Shown piece after piece: positions 9,109 through 17,662 of a stretch of 64,000 bases of DNA (the first letter of the stretch is position 1; each line of letters begins with the position of its first letter). The notes under the pieces are model-generated. The model did no database searches and was not told the origin of the DNA. It saw nothing but the letters and a program-made list of their open reading frames with translations. The position numbers and the translations under genes were made by a program. The stretch comes from Pseudomonas plecoglossicida NBRC 103162 = DSM 15088 (GTDB lineage Bacteria > Pseudomonadota > Gammaproteobacteria > Pseudomonadales > Pseudomonadaceae): contig NZ_BBIV01000017.1 of the NCBI RefSeq assembly GCF_000730665.1, positions 83,054 to 147,053 of the forward strand, written 5' to 3'.

Positions 9109-9252
9109 GGTCGTCTCGTCAAGAAAATTGCCTGCTCAGTCGGTAGGACAGCACCTTGTGAAATTGATCACAGCCCGCCCATAGACTTACGTCCAATGGG
9201 CACCACACGGCCGCCAGCCGACCATGGGGGCCGAGAACAACAAGGCCGGCAC

Positions 9253-9272
9253 CTATATATAGATATATATAG
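9253..9272. promoter_or_regulatory. AT-only palindrome in the divergent promoter region
   Basis: CTATATATA and TATATATAG flank a 2-bp centre, giving 9-bp arms of nearly pure alternating TA in a GC-rich genome. It lies 27 bp before the ATG at 9299, in the interval shared with the divergent receiver gene. It could be a -10 region, a melting site or an operator; which one cannot be told from sequence. Confidence 0.4.
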
Positions 9273-9298
9273 TTCGGCGTAGCGATACGGTCAGTTTC

Positions 9299-11236
9299 AT
9301 GAGCAAAAAGGACGCCTACAGCCAGGCGGGCAGGACTGCCGTCCTGCAGAACATCCAGGGCACTCTGCAGTTCCTGCAGCGATTCCCGCCTTTCAACCAG
9401 ATGGAGCACAGCCACCTGGGCTTTCTGGTGGAACAGTGCCAGCTGCGTTTCTATGCCTGCGGGGAAAGCATCCTCAAGCCCGCCGATGGCCCGGTGGAGC
9501 ACTTCTACATCGTCAAGCAGGGGCGAGTCGTCGGCGAGCGCCAGCACCTGGTCAAGCCAGGCGTGGAAACCACCTTCGAGATCACCAGCGGCGAATGCTT
9601 CCCGCTCGCCGCCCTGCTTGGCGAACGCGCGACCCGTACCGAGCACCTGGCCGGTGAAGACACCTTCTGCCTGCAACTGAACAAGGCAGCCTTCATCCGC
9701 CTGTTCTCGATGTCGGATGTGTTTCGGGATTTTGCCTTGCGCGGCGTCAGCAGCCTGCTCGACCAGATCAACCAGCAAGTGCGTCAACGTGCAGTGGAAA
9801 CCCTTGGCACCCAGTACTCGCTGAACACCCCGCTGGGCGAACTGGCCATGCGTCACCCCGTTGCCTGCGCCCCGGACACGCCGCTGCGTGAAGCCGTGCG
9901 GCTGATGCACGAGCAACAGGTCGGCAGCATCGTGGTGGTCGACCCGCAACGCTACCCGCTGGGTATCTTCACCCTGCGCGACCTGCGCCAGGTGGTCGCA
10001 GCCGCCGATGCCGACCTCGGTGCGCCAATCGAGCGGCACATGACCGCCAAGCCGTTCTACCTCAGCCCGCAGGCCACCGCCTTCGATGCGGCCATGGCCA
10101 TGACCGAGCGGCACATCGCCCACGTCTGCCTGGTGGACAAGCAGCGCCTGTGCGGCGTGGTTTCCGAACGCGACCTGTTCTCCCTGCAACGGGTCGACCT
10201 GGTGCACCTGGCGCGCACCATCCGCCACGCGCCACGCCTGGACACCCTGGTATCGCTGCGCGGCGAGATCGGCCAGCTGGTCGAGCGCATGCTCGCCCAC
10301 GGCGCATCCTCGACGCAGATCACCCAGATCATCACCCTGCTCAACGACCACACGGTCTGCCGGGTGATAGAACTGGCCCTGGCCGAACGCGGCGACCCTG
10401 GCGTGCCCTTCAGCTGGCTGTGCTTTGGCAGCGAAGGGCGACGCGAACAGACGCTGCACACCGACCAGGACAACGGCATTCTCTTCGAAGCCGAAGGCAG
10501 CGCCGAAGCCAATGCCATCCGCGACCGCCTGCTGCCGCTGGCCCAGTACATCAACCAGTGTCTGGCCCTGTGCGGTTTCACCCTGTGCAAGGGCAATGTC
10601 ATGGCCGGCAACCCCGAGCTGTGCCTGTCGCGCGCCGAATGGGCCCGTCGCTTCGCCGGCTTCGTCCGCGAGGCCAGCCCGGAGAACCTGCTGGGTTCGA
10701 GCATCTACTTCGACCTGCGCGTGGTCTGGGGCGACGAAGCGGGTTGCGAGCAATTGCGCCAGGGCCTGCTCGAGCAAGTGGCCGACAACCGTATCTTCCA
10801 GCGCATGCTGGCCGACAACGCATTGCGCCAGCGGCCGCCCGTGGGACGTTTGCGCGACTTCGTACTGACCCGCCAGGGCAACGACAAGGCCGCCACCCTC
10901 GACCTCAAGGTCCAGGGCCTCACGCCCTTCGTCGATGGCGCACGCTTGCTGGCCTTGGCCAATGGCATCGCTGCTTGCAACACCCTGGAGCGCTTGCGCC
11001 AGCTGGTCGATCAGGGCGTCATCGAAGCACTCGATGGCGCCGCCTATGAAGAGGCCTACCACTTCATCCAGCAAACCCGCATGCAGCAGCACCAGCGCCA
11101 GTCACGCGACAACCTGCCATATTCCAACCGACTCGACCCGGACAGCCTGAACCACCTGGACCGACGCATCCTGCGCGAGTCCCTGCGCCAGGCCCAGCGC
11201 CTGCAAAGCAGCCTGGCCCTGCGGTACCAGCTATGA
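9299..11236 (+). CDS. cNMP-binding / CBS / DUF294 putative nucleotidyltransferase
   Basis: A 645-residue multidomain signalling protein. Residues about 25-150 form a cyclic-nucleotide-binding-like barrel (FPPFNQMEHSHLGFLVEQC). Residues about 170-300 hold two CBS motifs (MRHPVACAPDTPLREAV; MTAKPFYLSPQATAFDA). Residues about 340-500 form a GlnD-like nucleotidyltransferase with GSEGRRE (377-383) and the metal-binding Asp389 and Asp391 (TDQDN). A DUF294 C-terminal domain follows. Such proteins are presumed to modify a target in response to adenine nucleotides, but no substrate is established. The last four bases overlap the start of the exonuclease gene (ATGA), a pairing common in proteobacteria. 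There is only a weak ribosome site before the ATG at 9299. Confidence 0.88.
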   Translation: MSKKDAYSQAGRTAVLQNIQGTLQFLQRFPPFNQMEHSHLGFLVEQCQLRFYACGESILKPADGPVEHFYIVKQGRVVGERQHLVKPGVETTFEITSGECFPLAALLGERATRTEHLAGEDTFCLQLNKAAFIRLFSMSDVFRDFALRGVSSLLDQINQQVRQRAVETLGTQYSLNTPLGELAMRHPVACAPDTPLREAVRLMHEQQVGSIVVVDPQRYPLGIFTLRDLRQVVAAADADLGAPIERHMTAKPFYLSPQATAFDAAMAMTERHIAHVCLVDKQRLCGVVSERDLFSLQRVDLVHLARTIRHAPRLDTLVSLRGEIGQLVERMLAHGASSTQITQIITLLNDHTVCRVIELALAERGDPGVPFSWLCFGSEGRREQTLHTDQDNGILFEAEGSAEANAIRDRLLPLAQYINQCLALCGFTLCKGNVMAGNPELCLSRAEWARRFAGFVREASPENLLGSSIYFDLRVVWGDEAGCEQLRQGLLEQVADNRIFQRMLADNALRQRPPVGRLRDFVLTRQGNDKAATLDLKVQGLTPFVDGARLLALANGIAACNTLERLRQLVDQGVIEALDGAAYEEAYHFIQQTRMQQHQRQSRDNLPYSNRLDPDSLNHLDRRILRESLRQAQRLQSSLALRYQL

Positions 11237-11943
11237 GCCTGTTCGCCTGGCTGCGCCCTGCCGCCGTATCACTGGAGGACGCCCTGCGTGAGCGCCTGGC
11301 GCGCCTGCCCAAGCCTGCGCCGCCAGGTGTGTGTTCGTTGCGCGAACAGCGCTGGGTGGTGCTCGACCTCGAAACCAGCGGCCTCAACCCCAGCCGCGAC
11401 CAGGTCCTGTCGATCGGCGCCGTGGCCATCGAGGACGGCGCCATCGACTTTTCCCAGCAGTTCGAGCGTACCCTGCACCGCCCGACGCAGAAGACCAACG
11501 CCAGCGTGCTGATCCATGGGCTGGGGCCCAGTGCCCTGGCAGCCGGCTGCGACCCGGCCGAGGCCTTGCTCGACCTGCTCGAATTCATCGGCACCAGCCC
11601 GGTGCTGGCCTTCCACGCACCGTTCGACCAACGCATGCTGGCACGGGCACTGAAGCAAAGCCTTGGCTATCGGCTGCAGCAGCACTTTCTCGATGTGGCC
11701 GAACTGGCACCGATGCTCAACCCCGATACCGTGCTGCGCGAAGCCGGGCTGGACGACTGGGTCGCCCGCTTTGGCCTGCACATCGAAGAACGCCACCATG
11801 CCAGCGCCGATGCCCAGGTGACCGCAGAGCTGGCGCTGATCCTGCTCAGCCAGGCCCGCCGCCAACAGTTGGACAGTCCCTTGCAGCTGGAGCAGCGCTT
11901 GCGTGGGTGGCGGCGGCGCAAGGTGCAGGTGCATGGTTTCTGA
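11233..11943 (+). CDS. DnaQ-like 3'-5' exonuclease (DEDDh)
   Basis: A 236-residue protein of the DNA polymerase III epsilon / RNase T superfamily. The exonuclease residues are complete: Asp45 and Glu47 in VVLDLETSG, Asp132 in HAPFDQ, and the ExoIII His188/189 with Asp193 in HHASADA. A short N-terminal segment with LEDALRERL precedes the nuclease domain. It is translationally coupled to the CBS/DUF294 protein by a 4-bp overlap, so the two probably act together, perhaps on nucleotides or RNA/DNA ends. It is not the replicative dnaQ, which normally neighbours rnhA. A REP hairpin follows. Confidence 0.87.
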   Translation: MSLFAWLRPAAVSLEDALRERLARLPKPAPPGVCSLREQRWVVLDLETSGLNPSRDQVLSIGAVAIEDGAIDFSQQFERTLHRPTQKTNASVLIHGLGPSALAAGCDPAEALLDLLEFIGTSPVLAFHAPFDQRMLARALKQSLGYRLQQHFLDVAELAPMLNPDTVLREAGLDDWVARFGLHIEERHHASADAQVTAELALILLSQARRQQLDSPLQLEQRLRGWRRRKVQVHGF

Positions 11944-11952
11944 TGTGTCCTA

Positions 11953-12024
11953 CCCTATCGCGGGCAAGCCCGCTCCTACAGGAACGACGCAACCTCTGTA
12001 GGAGCGGGCTTGCCCGCGATAGGG
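11953..12024. repeat. REP pair (GTAGGAGCGG class)
   Basis: Arms 11953-11980 and 11997-12024 are perfect 28-bp complements with a 16-nt loop; the core reads GTAGGAGCGGGCTTGCCCGC. It sits directly after the exonuclease gene and before the iron cassette. Confidence 0.9.
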
Positions 12025-12113
12025 CCGGTATTGCCAACATCAATTCCCAGCCCCGCAGTAATGGCATTCCGATAAGCGTCCATTGCACGGCACCCCCCGC
12101 CTCTGCAACAATC

Positions 12114-12126
12114 GCGAATAATTATC
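12114..12126. promoter_or_regulatory. Fur-box-like sequence upstream of the ECF sigma gene
   Basis: GCGAATAATTATC matches GATAATNATTATC at 10 of 12 fixed positions. It lies about 36 bp before the chosen GTG of the sigma factor, where iron-bound Fur would block transcription. ECF/FecR pairs linked to TonB receptors are usually Fur-repressed. Confidence 0.65.
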
Positions 12127-12161
12127 GTTAGTTAATGCATTGGTTCCGGGGGGGACACTGC

Positions 12162-12680
12162 GTGTCTTCAGCACAAAGCCCACACGCCGATCTGGTCGGT
12201 GCGCTCTATCGCGACCACCGTGGCTGGCTACTGGCCTGGCTTCAGCGCAGCCTGGCCTGCCGCCAGCGCGCCGAAGACCTGAGCCAGGACACCTTCGTGC
12301 GCCTGCTCGGCCGCGAACAGCTGGACACCCCCCGCGAGCCCCGCGCCTTTCTTGCCGCCGTGGCCAAGGGCCTGATGTTCGACCACTTCCGCCGCGCGGC
12401 GCTGGAGCAGGCCTACCTGGCGGAACTTGCCCGCTTGCCGGAAGCCGAACAGCCCTCCCCGGAAATCCAGCACCTGATCCTCGAAGACCTGAAGGCCATC
12501 GACCGCCTGCTCGGCAAGCTGTCGAGCAAGGCCCGTGCGGCCTTCCTGCACAACCGCCTGGACGGCATGGGCCACGCCGAGATCGCCGAGCGTCTGGGGG
12601 TCTCGGTGTCACGCGTACGCCAGTACATCGCCCAGGGCATGCGCCAGTGCTATGTCGCCCTGTACGGGGAGCCGACGTGA
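12162..12680 (+). CDS. FecI-type ECF sigma factor
   Basis: A 172-residue sigma-70 family factor of the iron-starvation class. Region 2 runs through LYRDHRGWLLAWL, DLSQDTFVRLL and PRAFLAAVAKGLMFDHFRR; region 4 carries HAEIAERLGVSVSRVRQYIAQGMRQC. It should direct transcription of the downstream receptor gene when that receptor binds its siderophore. The GTG at 12162 is preferred because a strong GGGGGGA ribosome site precedes it and MSSAQSPHADLV resembles family N-termini; an ATG at 12135 would add nine residues. It overlaps the anti-sigma gene by GTGA, so the pair is coupled. Confidence 0.9.
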   Translation: MSSAQSPHADLVGALYRDHRGWLLAWLQRSLACRQRAEDLSQDTFVRLLGREQLDTPREPRAFLAAVAKGLMFDHFRRAALEQAYLAELARLPEAEQPSPEIQHLILEDLKAIDRLLGKLSSKARAAFLHNRLDGMGHAEIAERLGVSVSRVRQYIAQGMRQCYVALYGEPT

Positions 12681-13633
12681 ACGGATCACCGGTTTCGAAC
12701 CGCGTCCTGGAAGCCGCCATTGCCTGGAAAATGAGCCTGGACGATGGCAGCGGCACGGCCGATGAGCGCAACGAATTCATGCGCTGGCACGCCGCCAGCG
12801 AAGAGCACGCCCGCGCCTGGCGCCAGCTTGGCGCCCTCGACCAACGCGTCAGCGCCGCCGCCGGCCCGGCCCGCCAGGCCCTGCTGCAATCACGCGCAGG
12901 CCTGCGCCGGCGCATCGCCAAGACCGGCAGCGGACTGGCCGGCATGCTGCTGCTCGGCTCGCTGCTGGCCTGGATCGGCGCACCATCGCTGGCGCCCAGC
13001 TACTGGCTGGCCGACCAGCGCACCGCCACCGGCGAGCTGCGTACCCTGCGCCTGGAAGACGGCACCCTGCTCAGCCTCAACAGCCACACGGCGGTCGACA
13101 TCGATTACCAGGGTGATCAACGGATACTGGTCCTGCACCGGGGTGAAATCTCGGTCGAGACCGGCCACCAGGACCCTCGCCCGCTGCTGGTACGCACCGA
13201 CGATGGCCGCCTGCGCCCGCTGGGCACGCGCTTTCTGGTGCGTCGCGAAGATCGCGGCACACGACTGGAAGTCCTGCAAGCCTCGGTCGGCGCCATGCCG
13301 CAGAACAGTGGCGACGAGCAGGTCGTACGCGAAGGCCAGCAGGTATTGATGAGCACCAATGGGCTGGGCCAGGTCGGCCCTGTGCAGGCCGGCGCCGATG
13401 CCTGGACCCGCGGCATGCTGGTGGTGGACAACGTGCGCCTGGCCGACCTGCTGGCCAGGCTCGGCCAGTACCGCAGTGGTTATCTGGGCGTGGCCGATGA
13501 AATCGCCGACCTGCGAGTGACGGGCAGCTTCCCGCTGACCGACACCGACCTGGCCCTGGCATCGCTGGTGCCGGCGTTGCCGGTGAAGGTCGAGCGCCAT
13601 GCGCCTTGGTGGGTGACTGTCGTTCCCAAATAG
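12677..13633 (+). CDS. FecR-type anti-sigma factor / signal transducer
   Basis: A 318-residue inner-membrane regulator. The cytoplasmic N-terminus (about 1-80, DUF4880) has EAAIAWKMSLDDG and EFMRWHAASEEHARAWRQL, which bind the sigma factor. One membrane segment lies at about 88-106 (GLAGMLLLGSLLAWIGA). The periplasmic part has the FecR repeat (LRLEDGTLLSLNSHTAVDI, GTRFLVRRED) and a C-terminal secretin-like domain that contacts the receptor's signalling domain. Start GTG at 12677 overlaps the sigma stop codon (GTGA). The reading frame is open further upstream, but that stretch overlaps the sigma gene. A strong 20-bp hairpin follows the stop. Confidence 0.9.
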   Translation: MNGSPVSNRVLEAAIAWKMSLDDGSGTADERNEFMRWHAASEEHARAWRQLGALDQRVSAAAGPARQALLQSRAGLRRRIAKTGSGLAGMLLLGSLLAWIGAPSLAPSYWLADQRTATGELRTLRLEDGTLLSLNSHTAVDIDYQGDQRILVLHRGEISVETGHQDPRPLLVRTDDGRLRPLGTRFLVRREDRGTRLEVLQASVGAMPQNSGDEQVVREGQQVLMSTNGLGQVGPVQAGADAWTRGMLVVDNVRLADLLARLGQYRSGYLGVADEIADLRVTGSFPLTDTDLALASLVPALPVKVERHAPWWVTVVPK

Positions 13634-13636
13634 AAC

Positions 13637-13680
13637 CGTAGTGACCTCATCGCCAGCAAGCTGGCGATGAGGTCACTACG
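13637..13680. repeat. REP-like hairpin between fecR-type and receptor genes
   Basis: Arms 13637-13656 and 13661-13680 are perfect 20-bp complements around CAAG. The inner core is CCAGC-AA-GCTGG, a compensated variant of the usual REP core CCGGC-AA-GCCGG. It lies four bases after the anti-sigma stop and could attenuate read-through into the receptor gene. Confidence 0.8.
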
Positions 13681-13786
13681 AGCTGTAACCAAAACAATTC
13701 TCACTTTTTTTCACATTACCCCTGTCACTTCACACATCTCGCTCGGCAAGGAAGCAGAAAGCACTTATCCGTCGAGGAGCCGCTGC

Positions 13787-16219
13787 ATGTCCCGCGCTGT
13801 TGATCGTTTCCTGCGTCCAAGCCTGATGGCCCTGGCCATCGCCATGGCCGCGCCCTTTGCCAGCCCAGCCCTGTTCGCTGCCGAACAGTCGGCGCCGCGT
13901 GCCTACAACCTGCCCGCTGCCCCCCTGGCCAACACCCTGAACCAGATCGCCAGCCAGTCGGGCATCGCCCTGGCCATCGACCCGGCCCTGGTCAGCGGCC
14001 GCAATTCGGCGCCGGTCAACGGCCAGTACGACGGCCTCGGCGCCCTGCAGGCAGCCCTGCGCGGCACCGGGCTGCAACTGGAGCAGAGCAGCGTCGGCAG
14101 CTACAGCCTGGCGGCGACCCCTCAAGGCGCACTGGCGTTGCCGGAAACCACGATCGACGCCAAGTCCAGCTACGAAAGCGCCTGGGGCCCGGTCGAAGGC
14201 TATACCGCAAAGCGCACGGCCGCCGGCACCAAGACCGACACCGCGCTGGTCGAAGTGCCCCGCTCGATCTCCGTCGCCACCCGCCAGCAGATGAGCGACC
14301 GCGGCGTGCACAGCCTCGACGATGCCGTGCGCTACATGCCGGGGATCGTCTCCGCCAGCTTCGGCAGCGACACCCGCTATGACTGGATGCGCGTGCGTGG
14401 CTTCGAGCCGACCCAGTTCCTCGACGGCCTGCCGCTGCCCCGTGGCGTATACGCCAACCCCAAGGCCGAAACCTGGAACCTGGATCGCCTGGCGCTGCTG
14501 CGCGGCCCGGCTTCCTCGGTCTATGGCCAGACCCCGCCCGGCGGCCTGCTGGACATGGTCAGCCGCCGCCCGCAGGCTGAAAGCGCCAACGAAATCGAAT
14601 TGCAATACGGCAGCGACAACCACCGCCAGATCAACTTCGCCAGCACCGGCAAGCTCGACGAGCAGGGCAAGTTCCTCTACAGCCTCAGTGGCGTGGTCCG
14701 TGACGGCGGTACGCAGATCGACCACATCGACGACAAGCGCTACAACATCGCCCCGAGCCTGACCTGGAACATCGACGAAGACACCTCGCTGACCTTCCTG
14801 ACCCAGTTCACCCGCGACGATACCGGCGTCACCAGCCAGTTCCGGCCGATCCAGGGCACCAAGATCGACATGCCGTTCGGCGACATCTCGCACCACAAGA
14901 ACCTGGGCGACCCCGACTACGACTTCTACGACCGCACCTACTACGCGCTGGGCTACGCCTTCGAGCACCGCATCAACGATGTGTGGCAGTTCCGCCAGAA
15001 CCTGCGCTACACCAAGTCGGACCTGGCGTTCCAGACCGTCACCGTCAACAGCTACATGCCACAGTTCGGCATGGTGGTGGACGACGAAGGGAATGTCGGG
15101 CGCGGTACCACCAACGTCGACGAAGACATCAGCCAGTTCGCGGTCGACAACAACTTCCAGGCCGACTTCGCCACCGGCGCCGTCAACCACACGGTGCTGC
15201 TCGGCCTGGATCACCAGCGCAGCAACACCAACTACCTGGCCATTTTCGGCACGGCGCCGCCGATCAACGTCAATCACCCGGAATATGGCCTGCCGATCAC
15301 CCGTCCGCCCCGCTCCGATGCGTTCTACGACTACAACCAGAAGACCTACCAGACCGGCCTCTACGTCCAGGACCAGATGGCCCTCGACAACTGGCGCCTG
15401 ACCCTGGGCGGGCGTGAAGACTGGGTGCACACCGGCACCAAGTTCTTCAACAAGGACGATGCCACCAACACCCAGCGCGACAGTAACTTCAGCGGCAACG
15501 CGGCGATCAGCTACGTCTTCGATTCTGGCTTCGTGCCGTACCTGTCCTACGCCGAATCCTTCCAGCCGGCCAGCAATGCCAGCGTCGATCCCGAGGTTTC
15601 GTTCAAGCCGACCGAAGGCAAGCAATGGGAACTGGGCATCAAGTACCAGCCGCCGGGCTCCAACACCCTGCTGTCAGCAGCCGTGTATGACCTGACCCAG
15701 AAGAATGTCTCGGTCACCAACAACGTCGGCAACGTCTCCGTCACCAGCCAGACCGGCGAAGTGAAAGTGCACGGCCTGGAGCTCGAAGCCGTGTCCGACG
15801 TCACCGACAACCTGAAGGTGATCGCGGCCTATACCCTGGCCAAGTCGGAAGTGCAGGACGGCCTGTACAAAGGCAACCGTCTGCAACTGATGCCCAACCA
15901 GCAAGCCTCGGTGTGGGCCGACTACACCTGGCACTCCGGTGTGCTCGACGGCTTCGGCGTCGGCGCCGGCGCCCGCTACACCGGCAACACCTACGGCGAC
16001 CAGGCCAATACCTACCTGGGCAAGGCCGACGCCTACACGGTGTTCGATGCGTCCGTGCACTACGACCTGGGCCGCCTGGACAACAGCCTCAAGGGCGCCT
16101 CGGTGGCGGTCAACGCCACCAACCTGCTGAACAAGGACTACATCTCCACCTGCGACTCGTACTACTGCTACTACGGCGACCTGCGCAGCGTCGTCGCCAG
16201 CGCCACCTACAAATGGTAA
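13787..16219 (+). CDS. TonB-dependent ferri-siderophore receptor with signalling (STN) domain
   Basis: An 810-residue outer-membrane transporter. A signal peptide (about 1-32, ending near LFAAEQ) is followed by an STN signalling domain (about 38-110, LANTLNQIASQSGIALAIDP), a plug domain (from about 155, VPRSISVATRQQM, RVRGFEPTQFLDGLPLP) and a 22-strand barrel ending in the aromatic YKW. STCDSYYC gives a Cys pair near the end. The STN domain and the FecI/FecR pair upstream show that it both imports and senses its ligand. It resembles ferrichrome/ferrioxamine receptors (FoxA/FiuA group); the exact siderophore cannot be read from sequence. The ATG at 13787 has GAGGAG upstream; a 40-codon longer frame is not conserved. 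Confidence 0.92.
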   Translation: MSRAVDRFLRPSLMALAIAMAAPFASPALFAAEQSAPRAYNLPAAPLANTLNQIASQSGIALAIDPALVSGRNSAPVNGQYDGLGALQAALRGTGLQLEQSSVGSYSLAATPQGALALPETTIDAKSSYESAWGPVEGYTAKRTAAGTKTDTALVEVPRSISVATRQQMSDRGVHSLDDAVRYMPGIVSASFGSDTRYDWMRVRGFEPTQFLDGLPLPRGVYANPKAETWNLDRLALLRGPASSVYGQTPPGGLLDMVSRRPQAESANEIELQYGSDNHRQINFASTGKLDEQGKFLYSLSGVVRDGGTQIDHIDDKRYNIAPSLTWNIDEDTSLTFLTQFTRDDTGVTSQFRPIQGTKIDMPFGDISHHKNLGDPDYDFYDRTYYALGYAFEHRINDVWQFRQNLRYTKSDLAFQTVTVNSYMPQFGMVVDDEGNVGRGTTNVDEDISQFAVDNNFQADFATGAVNHTVLLGLDHQRSNTNYLAIFGTAPPINVNHPEYGLPITRPPRSDAFYDYNQKTYQTGLYVQDQMALDNWRLTLGGREDWVHTGTKFFNKDDATNTQRDSNFSGNAAISYVFDSGFVPYLSYAESFQPASNASVDPEVSFKPTEGKQWELGIKYQPPGSNTLLSAAVYDLTQKNVSVTNNVGNVSVTSQTGEVKVHGLELEAVSDVTDNLKVIAAYTLAKSEVQDGLYKGNRLQLMPNQQASVWADYTWHSGVLDGFGVGAGARYTGNTYGDQANTYLGKADAYTVFDASVHYDLGRLDNSLKGASVAVNATNLLNKDYISTCDSYYCYYGDLRSVVASATYKW

Positions 16220-16301
16220 GCCTGTGACGCTGTGAGATTGCCGGCCAAGCCGTCCCCCGTGGACGGCTTTGGTCTTTCTGAACATCGAGAAATAAAATGT
16301 A

Positions 16302-17414
16302 ATGAAAAGCCCAACCATCCGCCGCTGGTCCGTGATCCACACCTGGAGCAGCCTGGTCTGCACCGTGTTTCTGCTGTTGCTGGCACTCACCGGTCTGCCG
16401 CTGATCTTCCACCATGAACTCGAGCACCTGCTCGGTGATGCGGCCGAACTGCGCGAGCTGCCGGCAGGCACGCCACACCTCGACCTGCAGCAACTGGTGG
16501 TCAAGGCCGAGCAACATCGCCCTGGTGAGGTGATGCAGTACTTCGGCTTCGACCAAGACGAGCCCAACGGCGTGATGGCGATCACCGCCGCCACCGCCGG
16601 CACCGAACCCAACTCTTCCCATACCTTCATGCTCGACGCGCGTACCGGCGAGGCCGTGGCCATGCCGGCCGCCAACGGCGGCTTCATGATGGTCATGCTG
16701 CGCCTGCACGTGGACATGTTCGCCGGCCTGCCCGGCAAATTGCTGCTGGCCTTCATGGGTGTGCTGTTCGTCGTGGCGATCGTTTCCGGCACGGTGCTGT
16801 ACGCCCCGTTCATGCGCCGCCTGGACTTCGCCACGGTGCGCCACGACAAATCCCGGCGCCTGCGCTGGCTCGACCTGCACAACCTGATCGGCGTGGTGAC
16901 CCTGGCCTGGGCGCTGACCGTGGGCGTCACCGGCGTGATCAGCGCCCTTTCCGACCTGGTCATCGCCGCCTGGCGCAACGACAGCCTGGCGGCCATGGTC
17001 GAGCCGTACCGCAGCGCCCCGCCACTCAGCGAACGCGCCCCCGCCACGCAGTTGCTGGCGATCGCCGAACAGGCCGCGCCCGGCATGCGCCCGGACTTCA
17101 TCGCCTTCCCCGGCACGCGCTTCTCCAGTGAGCACCACTACGCAGTGTTCATGAAAGGCGCCACGCACCTCACTTCTCATCTGCTGACACCCGTGCTGAT
17201 CGACGCACAGAGCCTGACGGTGACCGCCGTCGGCGAGCGGCCCTGGTACATGGATGCCATGGGCCTGTCCCAGCCGCTGCACTTCGGTGACTACGGCGGA
17301 CGGCCGATGCAGATCCTCTGGGCCGTGCTCGATGTGCTGACCATCGTCGTGCTCGGCAGCGGGCTGTACCTGTGGTGGGGCAAGCAGCGCAAAGGCAAAG
17401 GAGCACGCCCATGA
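16302..17414 (+). CDS. PepSY-associated membrane protein (siderophore-iron reductase-like)
   Basis: A 370-residue inner-membrane protein of the PepSY-TM / PiuB-FoxB family. Four hydrophobic helices can be seen: VCTVFLLLLALTGLPLIF (19-36), LLLAFMGVLFVVAIVSGTVLY (near 145-168), LIGVVTLAWALTVGVTGVI (near 191-209) and WAVLDVLTIVVLGSGLYLWW (near 343-362). Conserved His residues in IHTWSS, HHELEH and LDLHN could bind haem. Family members are thought to release iron from siderophores at the periplasmic face. It follows the receptor gene by 82 bp and overlaps the next small gene by ATGA. The start at 16302 is set by the family N-terminus RRWSVIHTW. Confidence 0.85.
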   Translation: MKSPTIRRWSVIHTWSSLVCTVFLLLLALTGLPLIFHHELEHLLGDAAELRELPAGTPHLDLQQLVVKAEQHRPGEVMQYFGFDQDEPNGVMAITAATAGTEPNSSHTFMLDARTGEAVAMPAANGGFMMVMLRLHVDMFAGLPGKLLLAFMGVLFVVAIVSGTVLYAPFMRRLDFATVRHDKSRRLRWLDLHNLIGVVTLAWALTVGVTGVISALSDLVIAAWRNDSLAAMVEPYRSAPPLSERAPATQLLAIAEQAAPGMRPDFIAFPGTRFSSEHHYAVFMKGATHLTSHLLTPVLIDAQSLTVTAVGERPWYMDAMGLSQPLHFGDYGGRPMQILWAVLDVLTIVVLGSGLYLWWGKQRKGKGARP

Positions 17415-17590
17415 GCCATCGATCGCAATCGACCTGGCGCATCTTCACCTGGCCGCTGCTGATCGCCCTGCTGGGCGCTGCCGGGTTGTTCGCCGCGCTG
17501 CTCGGCGACGGCGGCTGGGACATGCTGGCCTGGGTCGGGCTGGGCATTCCTGCGTTGCTCAGTGCACGGTCGCTGCTGCGGCGCGGCTGA
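17411..17590 (+). CDS. Small two-helix membrane protein of the iron cassette
   Basis: A 59-residue protein with two hydrophobic segments (WPLLIALLGAAGLFAALL and MLAWVGLGIPALL) separated by DGGWD and ending in basic RSLLRRG. It overlaps the PepSY protein stop by ATGA, so it is translated with it. Small proteins of this kind often follow PepSY reductases in pseudomonads. It may stabilise or assist the reductase; no function is established. Confidence 0.75.
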   Translation: MSHRSQSTWRIFTWPLLIALLGAAGLFAALLGDGGWDMLAWVGLGIPALLSARSLLRRG

Positions 17591-17606
17591 AATAGCGGGC
17601 TACCAC

Positions 17607-17648
17607 CTGACGGGCGCCATGCATTTCCAGCATGGGCGCCCCAGTCAG
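17607..17648. terminator. Imperfect hairpin between the iron cassette and the toxin-like gene
   Basis: CTGAC plus GGGCGCCATGC pair with GCATGGGCGCCC plus GTCAG, with one bulged base on each side of the match. It lies 17 bp after the small membrane protein and directly before the AAGGAG ribosome site of the next gene. No T-run follows, so it may be a weak terminator or a structured 5' leader. Confidence 0.45.
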
Positions 17649-17662
17649 AAGGAGCAGCCCAC

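Noticed and set aside
9299..11943. CBS/DUF294 and exonuclease pair as a toxin-antitoxin or defence system
   Set aside because: The pair is widespread in proteobacterial core genomes with normal composition and no mobile context, so a housekeeping signalling role is more likely.
13681..13786. A second Fur box before the TonB receptor
   Set aside because: The AACAATTCTCACTTTTTTTC stretch is AT-rich but does not reach a convincing match to the 19-bp Fur consensus.
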